This document shows positions 8,007-15,818 of a stretch of 31,679 bases of DNA, piece by piece (positions within the stretch are counted from its first letter, which is position 1; each line of letters starts with the position of its first letter). Made by a program: the position numbers and the translations under genes. The notes under the pieces are model-generated. The model was not told where the DNA came from, made no database searches, and worked only from the letters and a program-made list of their open reading frames with translations. The stretch is taken from assembly GCA_016931085.1 (NCBI GenBank), contig JAFGFO010000121.1, positions 1 to 31,679 of the forward strand, written 5' to 3'. This DNA comes from Thermoflexales bacterium. Its GTDB lineage: Bacteria; Chloroflexota; Anaerolineae; Fen-1058.

Positions 8007-9764
8007 ATGCGGCGAATCACGTGGATCATCATCGGGGTGTTGGCGGCGGTGGTCGTGGTCGGCGGCGGGGCGTGGGTTGTCCTGGCGAGGAGGGGCCAAT
8101 CGGCCGCGCCAGCATTATCCCTCGCCGAGCCGGTGGCGACTGGAACGACGCTGGCGATGGCGCCTTTGGCGGCAGCGGCGCCCACTCCTATCCCCACGGT
8201 GGCCGTGCCGGGCAATTTGCTGACCAATCCCAGTTTTGAAGGCAACTTTGTCACGTGGGGAAGCGCGAACAACGTCGCGCTGGGCTGGAAGTCGTGGTAT
8301 CTCGCTTTGCCGCCGTGCGAGCCGTGGAAAGTGGACTGCTGGATCCCGTGTCCCAGCAATTGTATCGATCCCGACACGAGTCGCTGCAAGCGAGACTATG
8401 GCTGCTTTTGGCAGCAGCCCGAATTTGCCGAGATCAGCTACGATCCCTACACCTATCGCATCCACACCGGCTCCAAGGCGCAAAAGTACTTTTCCTTCAG
8501 CCGGATGCACCAGGGCGGGATATACCAACAGGTCACCAACGTTGCGCCGGGGACGATGCTCGAGCTCTCGGCCTGGATGCAAGCTTGGATGTGCTACGAT
8601 CCCGACGCGACCGGCGTGTGCAAGGGGGGGCTCGTATCCAACGCGCCATCCGAGATGCATTTAAAAATCGGCCTGGACCCCACCGGTGGGACGGATCCTT
8701 TCAGCACCAATATCATGTGGTCCGAAGAAAAATGGGCCTTTGACCAGTGGGTCCAGTACTCTGTGCAAAGCACCGCGCTATCCGACACCGTGACGGTATT
8801 TACCCACTCGCGCCCCGAGTGGGATTGGGCCCGCATCAACAACGACGTATACGTGGACGATGCCAAGCTGGTCGCCATCACGCCCAACATCACGGCTGAA
8901 TTCGTCACCATCCAGCCGCCTCAACCCGAGTTGGGTCAGGCGACGAGCATCCAGGTTAGATCGGAGCACGATCTGTCCAACACCCGCTTGACGATTACGG
9001 ATCCATTGTCGGTTTCTATTCAGTTGGGCAGCGGCGCGATGGCGAGCAGCGGGCCTTATACGTGGACGTGGACGTTTACACCTACGACACCGGGCAGTCA
9101 CAGCCTGGTTTTCTCGGCCGACACGCTCGCCAGGCCGGCCACGGCGACCTTGCGCGCCGTGGCCACGGCTCACTTGAGCGCGCAGCCCAGCCCTGCCTGG
9201 CTAGGCCAGGAAGTTGCAGTCCAGGCCAGCGCGTACCGGTGTTATTACTCGTCCATTTTAAGCGTCACCACGCCCAGCGGCGCAGCGGTCGCCCTATCGT
9301 TGCCGGACAGATGGGACGAGGCAGACCTTTGTATACGCGAGTGGCGCTTTACATCCACTGTGGCCGGCCTCCATCTCATCACCTATACGGCCAGTCTGCT
9401 GGAAAGCCCCATCACCGCCAGCGTCAGCGTGTTGGCGGCGGCCGGCGCCCGCTCGTTTCCCCCTGCCCCACCTATTAGCACCCCGGTCACGCTGCAACTG
9501 TGGGCCTACTACCCTTATACCAACGTCGTCGTAGTCGTGAGCGACCCGCGTGGACTCCAGTCGACATCGAACGAGCTGAAGCGAGGCGAGGGCACGCTGG
9601 AGATGGGCGTGCCCATTGTGTGGGAGTGGGTCTTTACCCCCACCATTGCCGGCGCGCATTGGTACACCTTCACGACCGAGGGGCTTGAATGGCCGGTGAG
9701 TGGTTCTGTTTTTGTTGGCGGGCAAGCAGTGTACCTGCCAGTTGTGGTAAAGAATGGGAGATAG
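8007..9764 (+). CDS. Membrane-anchored CBM/Ig-like surface protein
   Basis: 585 residues. An N-terminal hydrophobic segment (WIIIGVLAAVVVVGGGAWVVL, about residues 5-25) anchors or exports it. Residues about 69-290 start with NLLTNPSFEG and resemble a carbohydrate-binding jelly roll of the CBM4_9 type, with several Cys pairs (CEPW...CWIPCPSNCIDP). Residues about 291-570 look like three Ig-like or CARDB-like beta repeats with recurring W(T/R/V)FT motifs (WTFTPTTPG, WRFTSTVAG, WVFTPTIAG). The end VYLPVVVKNGR is a hydrophobic-basic tail. Ligand and role are unknown. AAGGAG precedes the start. The stop TAG lies one base before the nadC ATG, so this surface gene sits inside the NAD operon and its last codons contain the nadC ribosome-binding site. 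Confidence 0.8.
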   Translation: MRRITWIIIGVLAAVVVVGGGAWVVLARRGQSAAPALSLAEPVATGTTLAMAPLAAAAPTPIPTVAVPGNLLTNPSFEGNFVTWGSANNVALGWKSWYLALPPCEPWKVDCWIPCPSNCIDPDTSRCKRDYGCFWQQPEFAEISYDPYTYRIHTGSKAQKYFSFSRMHQGGIYQQVTNVAPGTMLELSAWMQAWMCYDPDATGVCKGGLVSNAPSEMHLKIGLDPTGGTDPFSTNIMWSEEKWAFDQWVQYSVQSTALSDTVTVFTHSRPEWDWARINNDVYVDDAKLVAITPNITAEFVTIQPPQPELGQATSIQVRSEHDLSNTRLTITDPLSVSIQLGSGAMASSGPYTWTWTFTPTTPGSHSLVFSADTLARPATATLRAVATAHLSAQPSPAWLGQEVAVQASAYRCYYSSILSVTTPSGAAVALSLPDRWDEADLCIREWRFTSTVAGLHLITYTASLLESPITASVSVLAAAGARSFPPAPPISTPVTLQLWAYYPYTNVVVVVSDPRGLQSTSNELKRGEGTLEMGVPIVWEWVFTPTIAGAHWYTFTTEGLEWPVSGSVFVGGQAVYLPVVVKNGR

Positions 9765-9765
9765 C

Positions 9766-10605
9766 ATGAGTGAATTGCCAGACGACATCATCGCGTGCGT
9801 GCGGCGCGCGCTAGAAGAAGATATCGGGCCGGGTGATGTGACCACAGACAGCACCATACTGGCCCAGGCCACGATGAGCGGGCGGATTATCGCCAAGCAA
9901 GCCGGCGTCGCCGCCGGCTTGGACGTGGCCAGCGCGGCCTTTCAGCAATTGGACGGGTCGACACGTTTTGTCGCTCACGTGGCCGAAGGCACGCGGGTCG
10001 TGCCCGGTCAGGTATTGGCCGAGGTATCTGGCCCGGCGCGCGCGCTGCTGACGGCCGAGCGCACGGCCTTGAACTTCTTGGGGCGTATGTCCGGCATCGC
10101 CACGCTGACGCGCCGCTTCGTGGACGCGGTGACCGGCACGCGCGCCGCCATCCGTGACACGCGCAAAACCGCGCCCGGCCTGCGGGCCGTGGATAAGCTG
10201 GCCGTGCTGCGCGGCGGGGGGATGAATCATCGCCGTGGCCTGTACGACATGATCCTCATCAAGGACAACCACATCGACCATGCCGGCTCGCTGGTTGAAG
10301 CGGTGCGCCGCGCTCGCCAGGCCAACACGGGGCTGGAGATCGAAGTTGAGACACGCACGCTCGACGACGTGCGAACGGCGCTTGACTTGGGGATTGAATA
10401 CATCATGCTGGACAACATGACGCCAGACATGATGCGCCAGGCCGTGCTAATGGCCGCCGGGCGAGCCCAACTGGAGGCTTCGGGCAACGTGAGATTGGAC
10501 ACCGTGCGGCAAATTGCCGAGACCGGCGTGGACACTATCTCGATCGGCGCGCTCACCCACTCGGCCCCGGCGCTGGACGTGAGTTTTTTGTGGAAGGGAA
10601 CGTAA
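9766..10605 (+). CDS. nadC: Nicotinate-nucleotide diphosphorylase (carboxylating)
   Basis: Quinolinate phosphoribosyltransferase, converting quinolinate and PRPP to nicotinate mononucleotide, CO2 and PPi, the last step before the common NAD route. 279 residues, full length. Visible family motifs: EEDIGPGDVTTD near the N-terminus, AERTALNFLGRMSGIAT, RDTRKTAPGLR, GGGMNHRRGLYDMILIKDNH, IEVETRTLDD, IMLDNMTPD, EASGNV and ISIGALTHSAPALD. The ATG at 9766 is chosen over the in-frame ATG at 9754 because GGGAG lies just before it. It follows the 8007 gene by one base, suggesting translational coupling. Its TAA stop lies in the first unit of a heptad array. Confidence 0.97.
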   Translation: MSELPDDIIACVRRALEEDIGPGDVTTDSTILAQATMSGRIIAKQAGVAAGLDVASAAFQQLDGSTRFVAHVAEGTRVVPGQVLAEVSGPARALLTAERTALNFLGRMSGIATLTRRFVDAVTGTRAAIRDTRKTAPGLRAVDKLAVLRGGGMNHRRGLYDMILIKDNHIDHAGSLVEAVRRARQANTGLEIEVETRTLDDVRTALDLGIEYIMLDNMTPDMMRQAVLMAAGRAQLEASGNVRLDTVRQIAETGVDTISIGALTHSAPALDVSFLWKGT

Positions 10606-10658
10606 TGCGTAAAACGTAATGCCGCACGCGTTACGTCTTACGTTTCACGTTTTACGCC
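10601..10658 (+). repeat. Inverted heptad repeat array at the nadC stop codon
   Basis: Three units CGTAATG, CGTAAAA, CGTAATG (10601-10621), a short spacer, then four units in the opposite sense (TTACGTC, TTACGTT, TCACGTT, TTACGCC; 10631-10658). GCGTAAAACGT (10607-10617) and ACGTTTTACGC (10647-10657) are exact 11-bp inverted repeats, so the transcript could form a long hairpin between nadC and nadA. The nadC TAA (10603-10605) is inside the first unit. Confidence 0.88.
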
Positions 10659-10671
10659 CAATGGAGGAAGT

Positions 10672-11802
10672 ATGTCAAGTGGAAAATCTAACGCATTAGC
10701 TACTGAAACGAACGTGGACACGATGTATGCGCAGATGAAGGCCATGCTCAGCGAGGTGGTGCCCGATTTCGAGCTGCGCTACAAGGCGGGGCTTGCGGTC
10801 GAGATCAACCGCCTCAAACGAGAGAAGAACGCCGTGATCCTGGGGCACAACTATATGGAACCGGCCTTGTTTCACACTATCCCGGATTATACCGGTGACT
10901 CGCTTGAGCTTAGCCGGAAAGCGGCGCGCACCGACAAGGATATCATTGTCTTTTGCGGCGTCAAGTTCATGGCCGAGACGGCCAAGATTCTCAATCCGGC
11001 CAAGACGGTGCTGCTGCCTTCGCAAAAGGCCGGCTGCTCGCTGGCGGAAAGCATCAGCGCCGCTGACGTGCGCGCGCTCAGGCAGCGTTTCCCCGGCGTG
11101 CCGGTGGTGAGCTACGTCAACACCTACGCCGACGTCAAGGCCGAGTCCGATCTGTGCTGCACCTCGGGCAACGCGGTCGCCGTCGTCCAGTCGCTGCAAG
11201 CCGACACGGTCATCTTTCTGCCCGACGAATACCTGGCCGGCAACGTGGCGCGCGAGACGGGCAAGCGCATCATCTTTCCCAATCCCCCTCCCCTTGTGGG
11301 AGGGGCTAGGGGAGGGGAAAAAGCCTCCACCAGCTCTCACCCCCTCCTAACCTCCCCCATCAAGGGGGAGGAATTGGAGGGGAGCCTCATCGGCTGGCGC
11401 GGGCGGTGCGAGGTGCACGAGAAATTCACGGTGCAGGATATCCAGAACGTGCGCGCGCAGTTCCCGGACGTGCTCATCCTGGCCCATCCCGAGTGCAGCC
11501 CCCAGGTCACGGCGGCGGCCGATTTTGCCGGCAGCACGTCGGCCATGATCAAGCACATCGAGCAAAGCAGCGCGCCGCGCTACCTGCTGCTGACCGAGTG
11601 CGCCATGGGGGACAACATCGCCGCCGCCAATCCAGACAAGAACATGCTGCGGCTGTGCAGCGTGCGCTGCCCGCACATGCACCAGATCACGCTGGAAGAC
11701 ACGCTCAAGTCCTTGCAGAACGATCAATACGTCATCGAGGTGCCAGAGGAGATCCGCGTGCGGGCGGCCCAGGCCGTGGAGCGCATGCTGGCGATCGGGT
11801 AA
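10672..11802 (+). CDS. nadA: Quinolinate synthase, with an in-frame repeat insertion
   Basis: [4Fe-4S] enzyme that condenses iminoaspartate with dihydroxyacetone phosphate to quinolinate. 376 residues. Family blocks are intact: VILGHNYMEP, DYTGDSLELS, FCGVKFMAETAKIL, KAGCSLAES, CCTSGNAV, GRCEVHEKF, AHPECSP, GSTSAMIKHI, TECAMGDNI and VRCPHM. Likely cluster ligands are C122, C162 or C163, and C333. Residues about 203-240 (PNPPPLVGGARGGEK...GSLIG) are foreign: they interrupt the normally continuous join between GKRIIF and WRGRCEVHEKF and are coded by a palindromic repeat. The reading frame is kept and all core residues survive, so function is likely retained with a surface loop. GGAGGA precedes the ATG. 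nadB follows after a heptad array. Confidence 0.96.
   Translation: MSSGKSNALATETNVDTMYAQMKAMLSEVVPDFELRYKAGLAVEINRLKREKNAVILGHNYMEPALFHTIPDYTGDSLELSRKAARTDKDIIVFCGVKFMAETAKILNPAKTVLLPSQKAGCSLAESISAADVRALRQRFPGVPVVSYVNTYADVKAESDLCCTSGNAVAVVQSLQADTVIFLPDEYLAGNVARETGKRIIFPNPPPLVGGARGGEKASTSSHPLLTSPIKGEELEGSLIGWRGRCEVHEKFTVQDIQNVRAQFPDVLILAHPECSPQVTAAADFAGSTSAMIKHIEQSSAPRYLLLTECAMGDNIAAANPDKNMLRLCSVRCPHMHQITLEDTLKSLQNDQYVIEVPEEIRVRAAQAVERMLAIG
11278..11391 (+). repeat. Palindromic repeat element inserted in frame in nadA
   Basis: About 114 bp (38 codons) holding two related C-rich/G-rich inverted units: 11284-11317 (CCCCCTCCCCTTG then GGGAGGGGCTAGG) and 11340-11382 (CCCCCTCCTAACCTCCCCC then AAGGGGGAGGAATTGG). 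Both fold into hairpins. A related unit lies in the MurJ-like gene at 16470-16499 and is read in the same frame (PL(V/L)GGARG). Exact ends are uncertain by a few codons. Confidence 0.85.
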
Positions 11803-11807
11803 AAAGA

Positions 11808-11842
11808 GGGAGTAGGAAGTAGGGAGTAGGAAGTAAGAAGTA
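11808..11842 (+). repeat. Heptad repeat array between nadA stop and nadB start
   Basis: Five units of 7 bp, alternating GGGAGTA and GGAAGTA with a final AGAAGTA, from 11808 to 11842. The array begins five bases after the nadA TAA (11800-11802), and its last A is the A of the nadB ATG. No other ribosome-binding site is seen, so the purine-rich array probably serves as one. Confidence 0.88.
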
Positions 11843-13455
11843 TGCCAACACAAACAGACGTTCTCATCATCGGCTGCGGCATTGCCGGGGCCACGACGGC
11901 GCTGCGCCTGGCGTGCGGGAGCCAACTCCAGGTGACGGTCATCACCGGCGCGGCCGATCCCCACGAGTCCAACACGCGCTACGCCCAGGGTGGGATTATC
12001 GGGCGCGGGCCAGGCGACGATGCCGAAAGCCTGGCGGCTGACATCCTGGCGGCCGGCGCGGGCGCCAGTTCGCCACAGGCGGCCCGAACCCTGGCCGAAG
12101 AGGGGCCGGCGCTGCTGCACGAAATCTTGATCGAGACGGCCGGCATCCAATTCGACCGCTCCCCGGACGGCCAACTAGCCTGGGGTAAAGAAGCCGCTCA
12201 CTCGTGCCGGCGCATCTTGCACGTCGGCGACGGCACAGGCCAGGCCATCATCCAGGGCTTGATTGCCGCGCTGCGCGCCTGCCCCAACGTGGCGCTCGTG
12301 CCCAACACGACGGCGGTCGACCTGATCACCTTCCCGCACCATTCGCGCGACCCATTGGACACCTATCGCCCGATCGTCTGCCACGGCGCCTACGTGTTCG
12401 ATCGCAACGAGCGCACGATCCACCGTTACCTGGCTCACGCGACGGTGCTGGCCACCGGTGGGCTGGGACGCATCTATCGCAACACGACCAATCCGCCGGC
12501 GGCGCGCGGTGATGGCCTGGCCATGGCACATCGCGCCGGGGCACGCATCATCAATGCCGAATACATCCAGTTCCACCCCACGGCCTTGGCCGTGCCGGGC
12601 GCCGAGGGCTTTTTGATCAGCGAGGCCGTGCGCGGCGAAGGCGGCGTGCTGCTGACGCCGGACGGGCTGCCTTTCATGGCCTGCTATGCGCCCGAGTGGA
12701 AGGACCTGGCGCCGCGCGACGTCGTGGCGCGCGCCATCCACCACCAGATGGAAACGCACGGCTACTCGCACGTGCTGCTCGACATCGCCTCGCGCATGGA
12801 GGCGGACGCCATCCGCCAGCGCTTCCCCAACATCTACGCGACTTGCCTCAAGGCCGGGGTCGACATCACGCGCGAGCCTATCCCGGTCGTGCCGGCCGCT
12901 CACTATTCGTGCGGCGGGGTGTGGGTTGATGATTGGGGGCAATCGACGATCGACAAGCTGTACGCCGTCGGCGAGGTCAGTTGCACCGGTCTGCACGGCG
13001 CCAATCGCCTGGCGTCCACTTCGCTGCTGGAAGGGCTGGTGTGGGGCAATCGAGCCGCGGGGCACATCAGGGAGCTGATCGTTGAGAAAAAGGCGCTTTC
13101 TTCCCGCCCCTCTTTTGACGACGTGCCACCCTGGGACGAAAGCGGCCTGGAGGCTGATTCGGACCCGGCCTTGATCCAGGGCGACGTCCAGACCATCCAG
13201 AATATCATGTGGCATTATGTCGGGTTGGTGCGCAGCGCCGACCGCCTGTCACGCGCCATCCGAGAGCTGCGCCACCTGTGGAACGAGATCGAGACCTTTT
13301 ATCACACGACCAAGCTGAGCGACGGGCTGATCGGGCTGCGCAACGCGGTCGAAGTGGCGCTCATCGTGGCGCGGGCCGCGCGCCACAATCGCCAGAGCCG
13401 CGGCTGCCACTACCGGCAAGATTCCGTGTCGACCGAAGGAGACAGGCTGCTGTGA
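11842..13455 (+). CDS. nadB: L-aspartate oxidase
   Basis: FAD enzyme oxidising L-aspartate to iminoaspartate, the substrate of NadA. 537 residues, normal length. N-terminal dinucleotide fold VLIIGCGIAG (residues 8-16 region), then SNTRYAQGGI, HSCRRILHVGDGTG, ATGGLGRIYRNTTNP, GDGLAMAHRAGA, EYIQFHPTAL, SEAVRGEGG, PAAHYSCGGVWVDDWG, GEVSCTGLHGANRLASTSLLEGLVWG, and a helical C-terminal domain ending RHNRQSRGCHYR. The GLHGANRLASTSLLE block favours NadB over succinate dehydrogenase flavoproteins, and the neighbours nadC and nadA settle it. The ATG at 11842 directly follows the heptad array. The stop overlaps the GTG of the next gene (GTGA), suggesting translational coupling out of the NAD genes into the envelope genes. 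Confidence 0.96.
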   Translation: MPTQTDVLIIGCGIAGATTALRLACGSQLQVTVITGAADPHESNTRYAQGGIIGRGPGDDAESLAADILAAGAGASSPQAARTLAEEGPALLHEILIETAGIQFDRSPDGQLAWGKEAAHSCRRILHVGDGTGQAIIQGLIAALRACPNVALVPNTTAVDLITFPHHSRDPLDTYRPIVCHGAYVFDRNERTIHRYLAHATVLATGGLGRIYRNTTNPPAARGDGLAMAHRAGARIINAEYIQFHPTALAVPGAEGFLISEAVRGEGGVLLTPDGLPFMACYAPEWKDLAPRDVVARAIHHQMETHGYSHVLLDIASRMEADAIRQRFPNIYATCLKAGVDITREPIPVVPAAHYSCGGVWVDDWGQSTIDKLYAVGEVSCTGLHGANRLASTSLLEGLVWGNRAAGHIRELIVEKKALSSRPSFDDVPPWDESGLEADSDPALIQGDVQTIQNIMWHYVGLVRSADRLSRAIRELRHLWNEIETFYHTTKLSDGLIGLRNAVEVALIVARAARHNRQSRGCHYRQDSVSTEGDRLL

Positions 13456-14234
13456 GTTCGAATCAAGAGCGAGCGCCAAGCCGGTGGGCCTCTGGGCTAG
13501 GCATCGGGCTGGCCCTGCTATCCCTGGCATGGATGGGACGCCTGGTGGAGAGGGAGGAGAGGCTCCTTCTAATAGTAGCTGTCTTTGCAGCTAGCACAGC
13601 CTACCAGTGGGGCGTGCAGTTCGTACGCACCGGCACCGACCTCTGGAAAGGGCCGCAACGCGGGTGGACGGGCATCCGCCTGGCAGCGCAGGTGCTAGCC
13701 CTCCCCCTTTATGTTCTCTTCTTGCTGTGGATCTGGCGGCCGGATTGGCTGCCCCAGCGCATCACGTATGACTTTATCGCCAACCGGCACGTGACCGAGC
13801 GGCTGGTGGACCCAGCCCTGCTCAAGACCGACCGCTGGGACATCTTGGGCCAGGAACGGGACGTGCTGTTCGTCCACCCCACCGCCGCCGGCAGCACGGC
13901 CCTGGTTTACCCGCTCAAGATCGAAGTGCACACCACGCTGCGGGCCGAGTTGGCCGTGGCGCCCGAGGCGTGGACGGCCGAAGGCGACGGTGTGACGTTC
14001 TCCGTCTACGTCGAAGACGCGGCCGGCATGCACCTGGTTTACGCCCGTTACGTCGACCCCAAGCACCACGAACTGGACCGGCGCTGGATTCCGATGTGGA
14101 TCGATCTGACGCCCTTCGCCGGGCGGGGCGTCGTGCGCCTCATCCTGGTCACCGGCAGCGGCCCGGCCGGCGACCTGCGCTACGACTGGGCCGGCTGGGG
14201 CGAGCCGCGCCTGGAAAAACCGGGCTGGCCATGA
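13452..14234 (+). CDS. Membrane protein with extracytoplasmic beta domain shared with the 17909 ligase
   Basis: 260 residues if started at GTG 13452, which overlaps the nadB stop by four bases; the frame is open further upstream but lies inside nadB. Hydrophobic segments at about residues 13-31, 37-55 and 75-93 suggest three membrane spans. Residues about 95-260 form a probable beta-rich outer domain. Its last 80 residues share clear motifs with the insert domain of the 17909 protein: RY(V/I)(D/N)PKH, DRRW, DL(T/S)P(F/W)AGR, GPAGD and DWAGW. I do not recognise the family. Co-location and the shared domain suggest both act on the same glycan or partner outside the membrane (inference). The stop TGA overlaps the next ATG and is followed by a heptad array. 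Confidence 0.72.
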   Translation: MSSNQERAPSRWASGLGIGLALLSLAWMGRLVEREERLLLIVAVFAASTAYQWGVQFVRTGTDLWKGPQRGWTGIRLAAQVLALPLYVLFLLWIWRPDWLPQRITYDFIANRHVTERLVDPALLKTDRWDILGQERDVLFVHPTAAGSTALVYPLKIEVHTTLRAELAVAPEAWTAEGDGVTFSVYVEDAAGMHLVYARYVDPKHHELDRRWIPMWIDLTPFAGRGVVRLILVTGSGPAGDLRYDWAGWGEPRLEKPGWP

Positions 14235-15715
14235 GGGTTTCAGCTTTGCAAGTTTCAGGTTTAAGGGTACTGCTTGTCGCCGTTGCAGCGGTAGGAGTAG
14301 GCGGGATATTGAGCGCATGCTCGACGCCCCCGCCAGCCACGCCAGCCCCCATCACCGTGCAAAGCGCGCCGTGGCAAGCCGGCCAGGCAGTAACGCTGAC
14401 GGTGGGGACCTACCCGCCGCGTGCAGGACGGCCCATCTCGCTGACGCTGCTGGCGCCGGGGGCAGGCTCCTCTCTCCTTGATGACCGCGGGGGTGATTTT
14501 TGGGGGCTGGGCGGCGTGCAGTTGTTCTGGCTTGCTTCCCCCTATCTTGAGCAAGAGAGTTGGTTGGCAGCCGCCGCCGGCGCGGCCGCCATCGGCCTGG
14601 ATTTTGAGTGGCGGCAAATCGAGCCTCAGCAGCAGCAGTACGACTGGAGCAAAGTCGATCGGGCGCTGGCGCTGGCCAAGCAGCACCGGCTGCGCCTGGT
14701 GCCGATGCTGCTTTACACACCGGCTTGGGCCTCGACCAGGCCCTTTGCGCCGCTAGACTACCACCGCGCCCCACCCAGCGACGTCAACGACTATCGCGAT
14801 TTCGTGTACGCGATCGTCAAGCGCTACAAGCCACACGGAGACTCGCCCCTCACCTCTGATGGATACGGGATCACGGACTGGGTCATCTGGAACGAGCCCA
14901 ACGTGCGGCCGGCCGGCGAGGAAGTAGCGCCGGGCGACTTTTGGACCGGGAGCATCGAGCAATACGTTCAACTGCTGCGGGCCGGGTACGAGGGCGCGCA
15001 CGCGGCCGACCCCACGTGCAACGTCCTGAACGGTGGATTGGCCGATGTCGTGTGGGCAGACGGGCAGGCGGACCTGATCACTGCGCTGGGGCAGCTCTAC
15101 GATCCGAATGGCGATGGAGACGCCAAAGATGGGGGACGGCCGTTTTTCGATACGCTCAACGTGCACATCTACCAGTTGGGGCAGCCCCAAGCAGCCTGGT
15201 ACAAAGAACGCTTAGAAGCCGCGCTGCAGGTGATGGCACGCTTTGGAGACGAGCGAAAGCCGATCTGGATCACCGAAACGGGCTACGGCTCGGCCACGCA
15301 TCTCCAGCCCGTGAGCGAGGCTGGCGAGGAAAGGCAGTACGTAGACGAAAGCGTGCAGGCCGAGGCGGTGCAATTGGTGTACGAAACGCTGGCGGCCCAC
15401 CCCCAGGTAGAACGAGTCTTTTGGTGGAGCCTGCGCGATTATCACAGCAACGCCGCGGCGGGCAACACGGCCATGGAGGCCCACTATGGCCTGCTGCGAG
15501 CCAACTTTGCCCCCAAGCCAGCCTACGCCGCCTACGGGCGCTTGACCGGCCGCCTGGGGGAGGAACTGGTTCTCGGCGCGGTGACAGACGCTCAAGGCAC
15601 GGCCCTCTTTGACGTCCCGCCCGCCTTCGTCACCCGGCCGGGCGTCTATCTCGCCTTCGTCAGCCTGGACGAGGCCAGCCTGGCTGTCGTAAGCCGTTAC
15701 GAAGCCGCTCCATAG
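14231..15715 (+). CDS. PslG-like glycoside hydrolase (GH39-type) lipoprotein
   Basis: 494 residues. The signal peptide ends in a lipobox (LSAC, C30), so the protein is probably membrane-tethered outside the cell. After a TP-rich linker and a short beta segment (about 40-90), residues about 95-440 form a TIM-barrel glycosidase of clan GH-A: WVIWNEPNVRP (acid/base Glu), HIYQLG and PIWITETGYG (nucleophile Glu), with FWWSLRDYHSN at the barrel end. A small beta domain closes the protein. The position among a flippase, ligase and glycosyltransferases recalls PslG, a GH39 endoglycosidase in the Pseudomonas Psl exopolysaccharide locus, so trimming or release of the locus's own polymer is a reasonable inference. 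The ATG at 14231 overlaps the previous stop, and no good ribosome-binding site is seen, consistent with coupling. GH39 versus a related GH-A family is not settled. Confidence 0.8.
   Translation: MRVSALQVSGLRVLLVAVAAVGVGGILSACSTPPPATPAPITVQSAPWQAGQAVTLTVGTYPPRAGRPISLTLLAPGAGSSLLDDRGGDFWGLGGVQLFWLASPYLEQESWLAAAAGAAAIGLDFEWRQIEPQQQQYDWSKVDRALALAKQHRLRLVPMLLYTPAWASTRPFAPLDYHRAPPSDVNDYRDFVYAIVKRYKPHGDSPLTSDGYGITDWVIWNEPNVRPAGEEVAPGDFWTGSIEQYVQLLRAGYEGAHAADPTCNVLNGGLADVVWADGQADLITALGQLYDPNGDGDAKDGGRPFFDTLNVHIYQLGQPQAAWYKERLEAALQVMARFGDERKPIWITETGYGSATHLQPVSEAGEERQYVDESVQAEAVQLVYETLAAHPQVERVFWWSLRDYHSNAAAGNTAMEAHYGLLRANFAPKPAYAAYGRLTGRLGEELVLGAVTDAQGTALFDVPPAFVTRPGVYLAFVSLDEASLAVVSRYEAAP
14237..14265 (+). 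repeat. Heptad repeat array after the 13452 gene stop, inside the next gene's signal peptide
   Basis: Units GTTTCAG, CTTTGCA, one extra A, GTTTCAG, GTTTAAG, beginning two bases after the TGA at 14232-14234. Because the next gene starts at 14231 (ATGA overlap), the array codes residues about 3-12 (VSALQVSGLR) of the lipoprotein signal peptide. Confidence 0.75.
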
Positions 15716-15735
15716 GCTGCCTCAAAGGCTTTCTA

Positions 15736-15810
15736 ACCACAAAGGACACAAAGGCCACCAAGGACACTCGAGACACCTTTTTCCTTTGTGCTCTCGGTGT
15801 CCTTGGTGGT
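15736..15810. repeat. Inverted repeat of 9-bp units between lipoprotein and MurJ-like genes
   Basis: The left arm is built of units like ACCACAAAG, GACACAAAG and GACACTCGA. The right arm is its imperfect reverse complement (CCTTTGTGC to CCTTGGTGGT), with a T-rich centre (CCTTTTTCC). It begins 20 bases after the lipoprotein stop and ends eight bases before the MurJ-like ATG. It resembles the arms of the 7003 element in design. It could form a strong hairpin in the transcript. Confidence 0.8.
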
Positions 15811-15818
15811 AAAAAATT

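Noticed and set aside
11278..11391. Intein or sequencing frameshift in nadA
   Set aside because: The insert is far too short for an intein, lacks splice-site residues, keeps the frame, and consists of palindromic repeat units.
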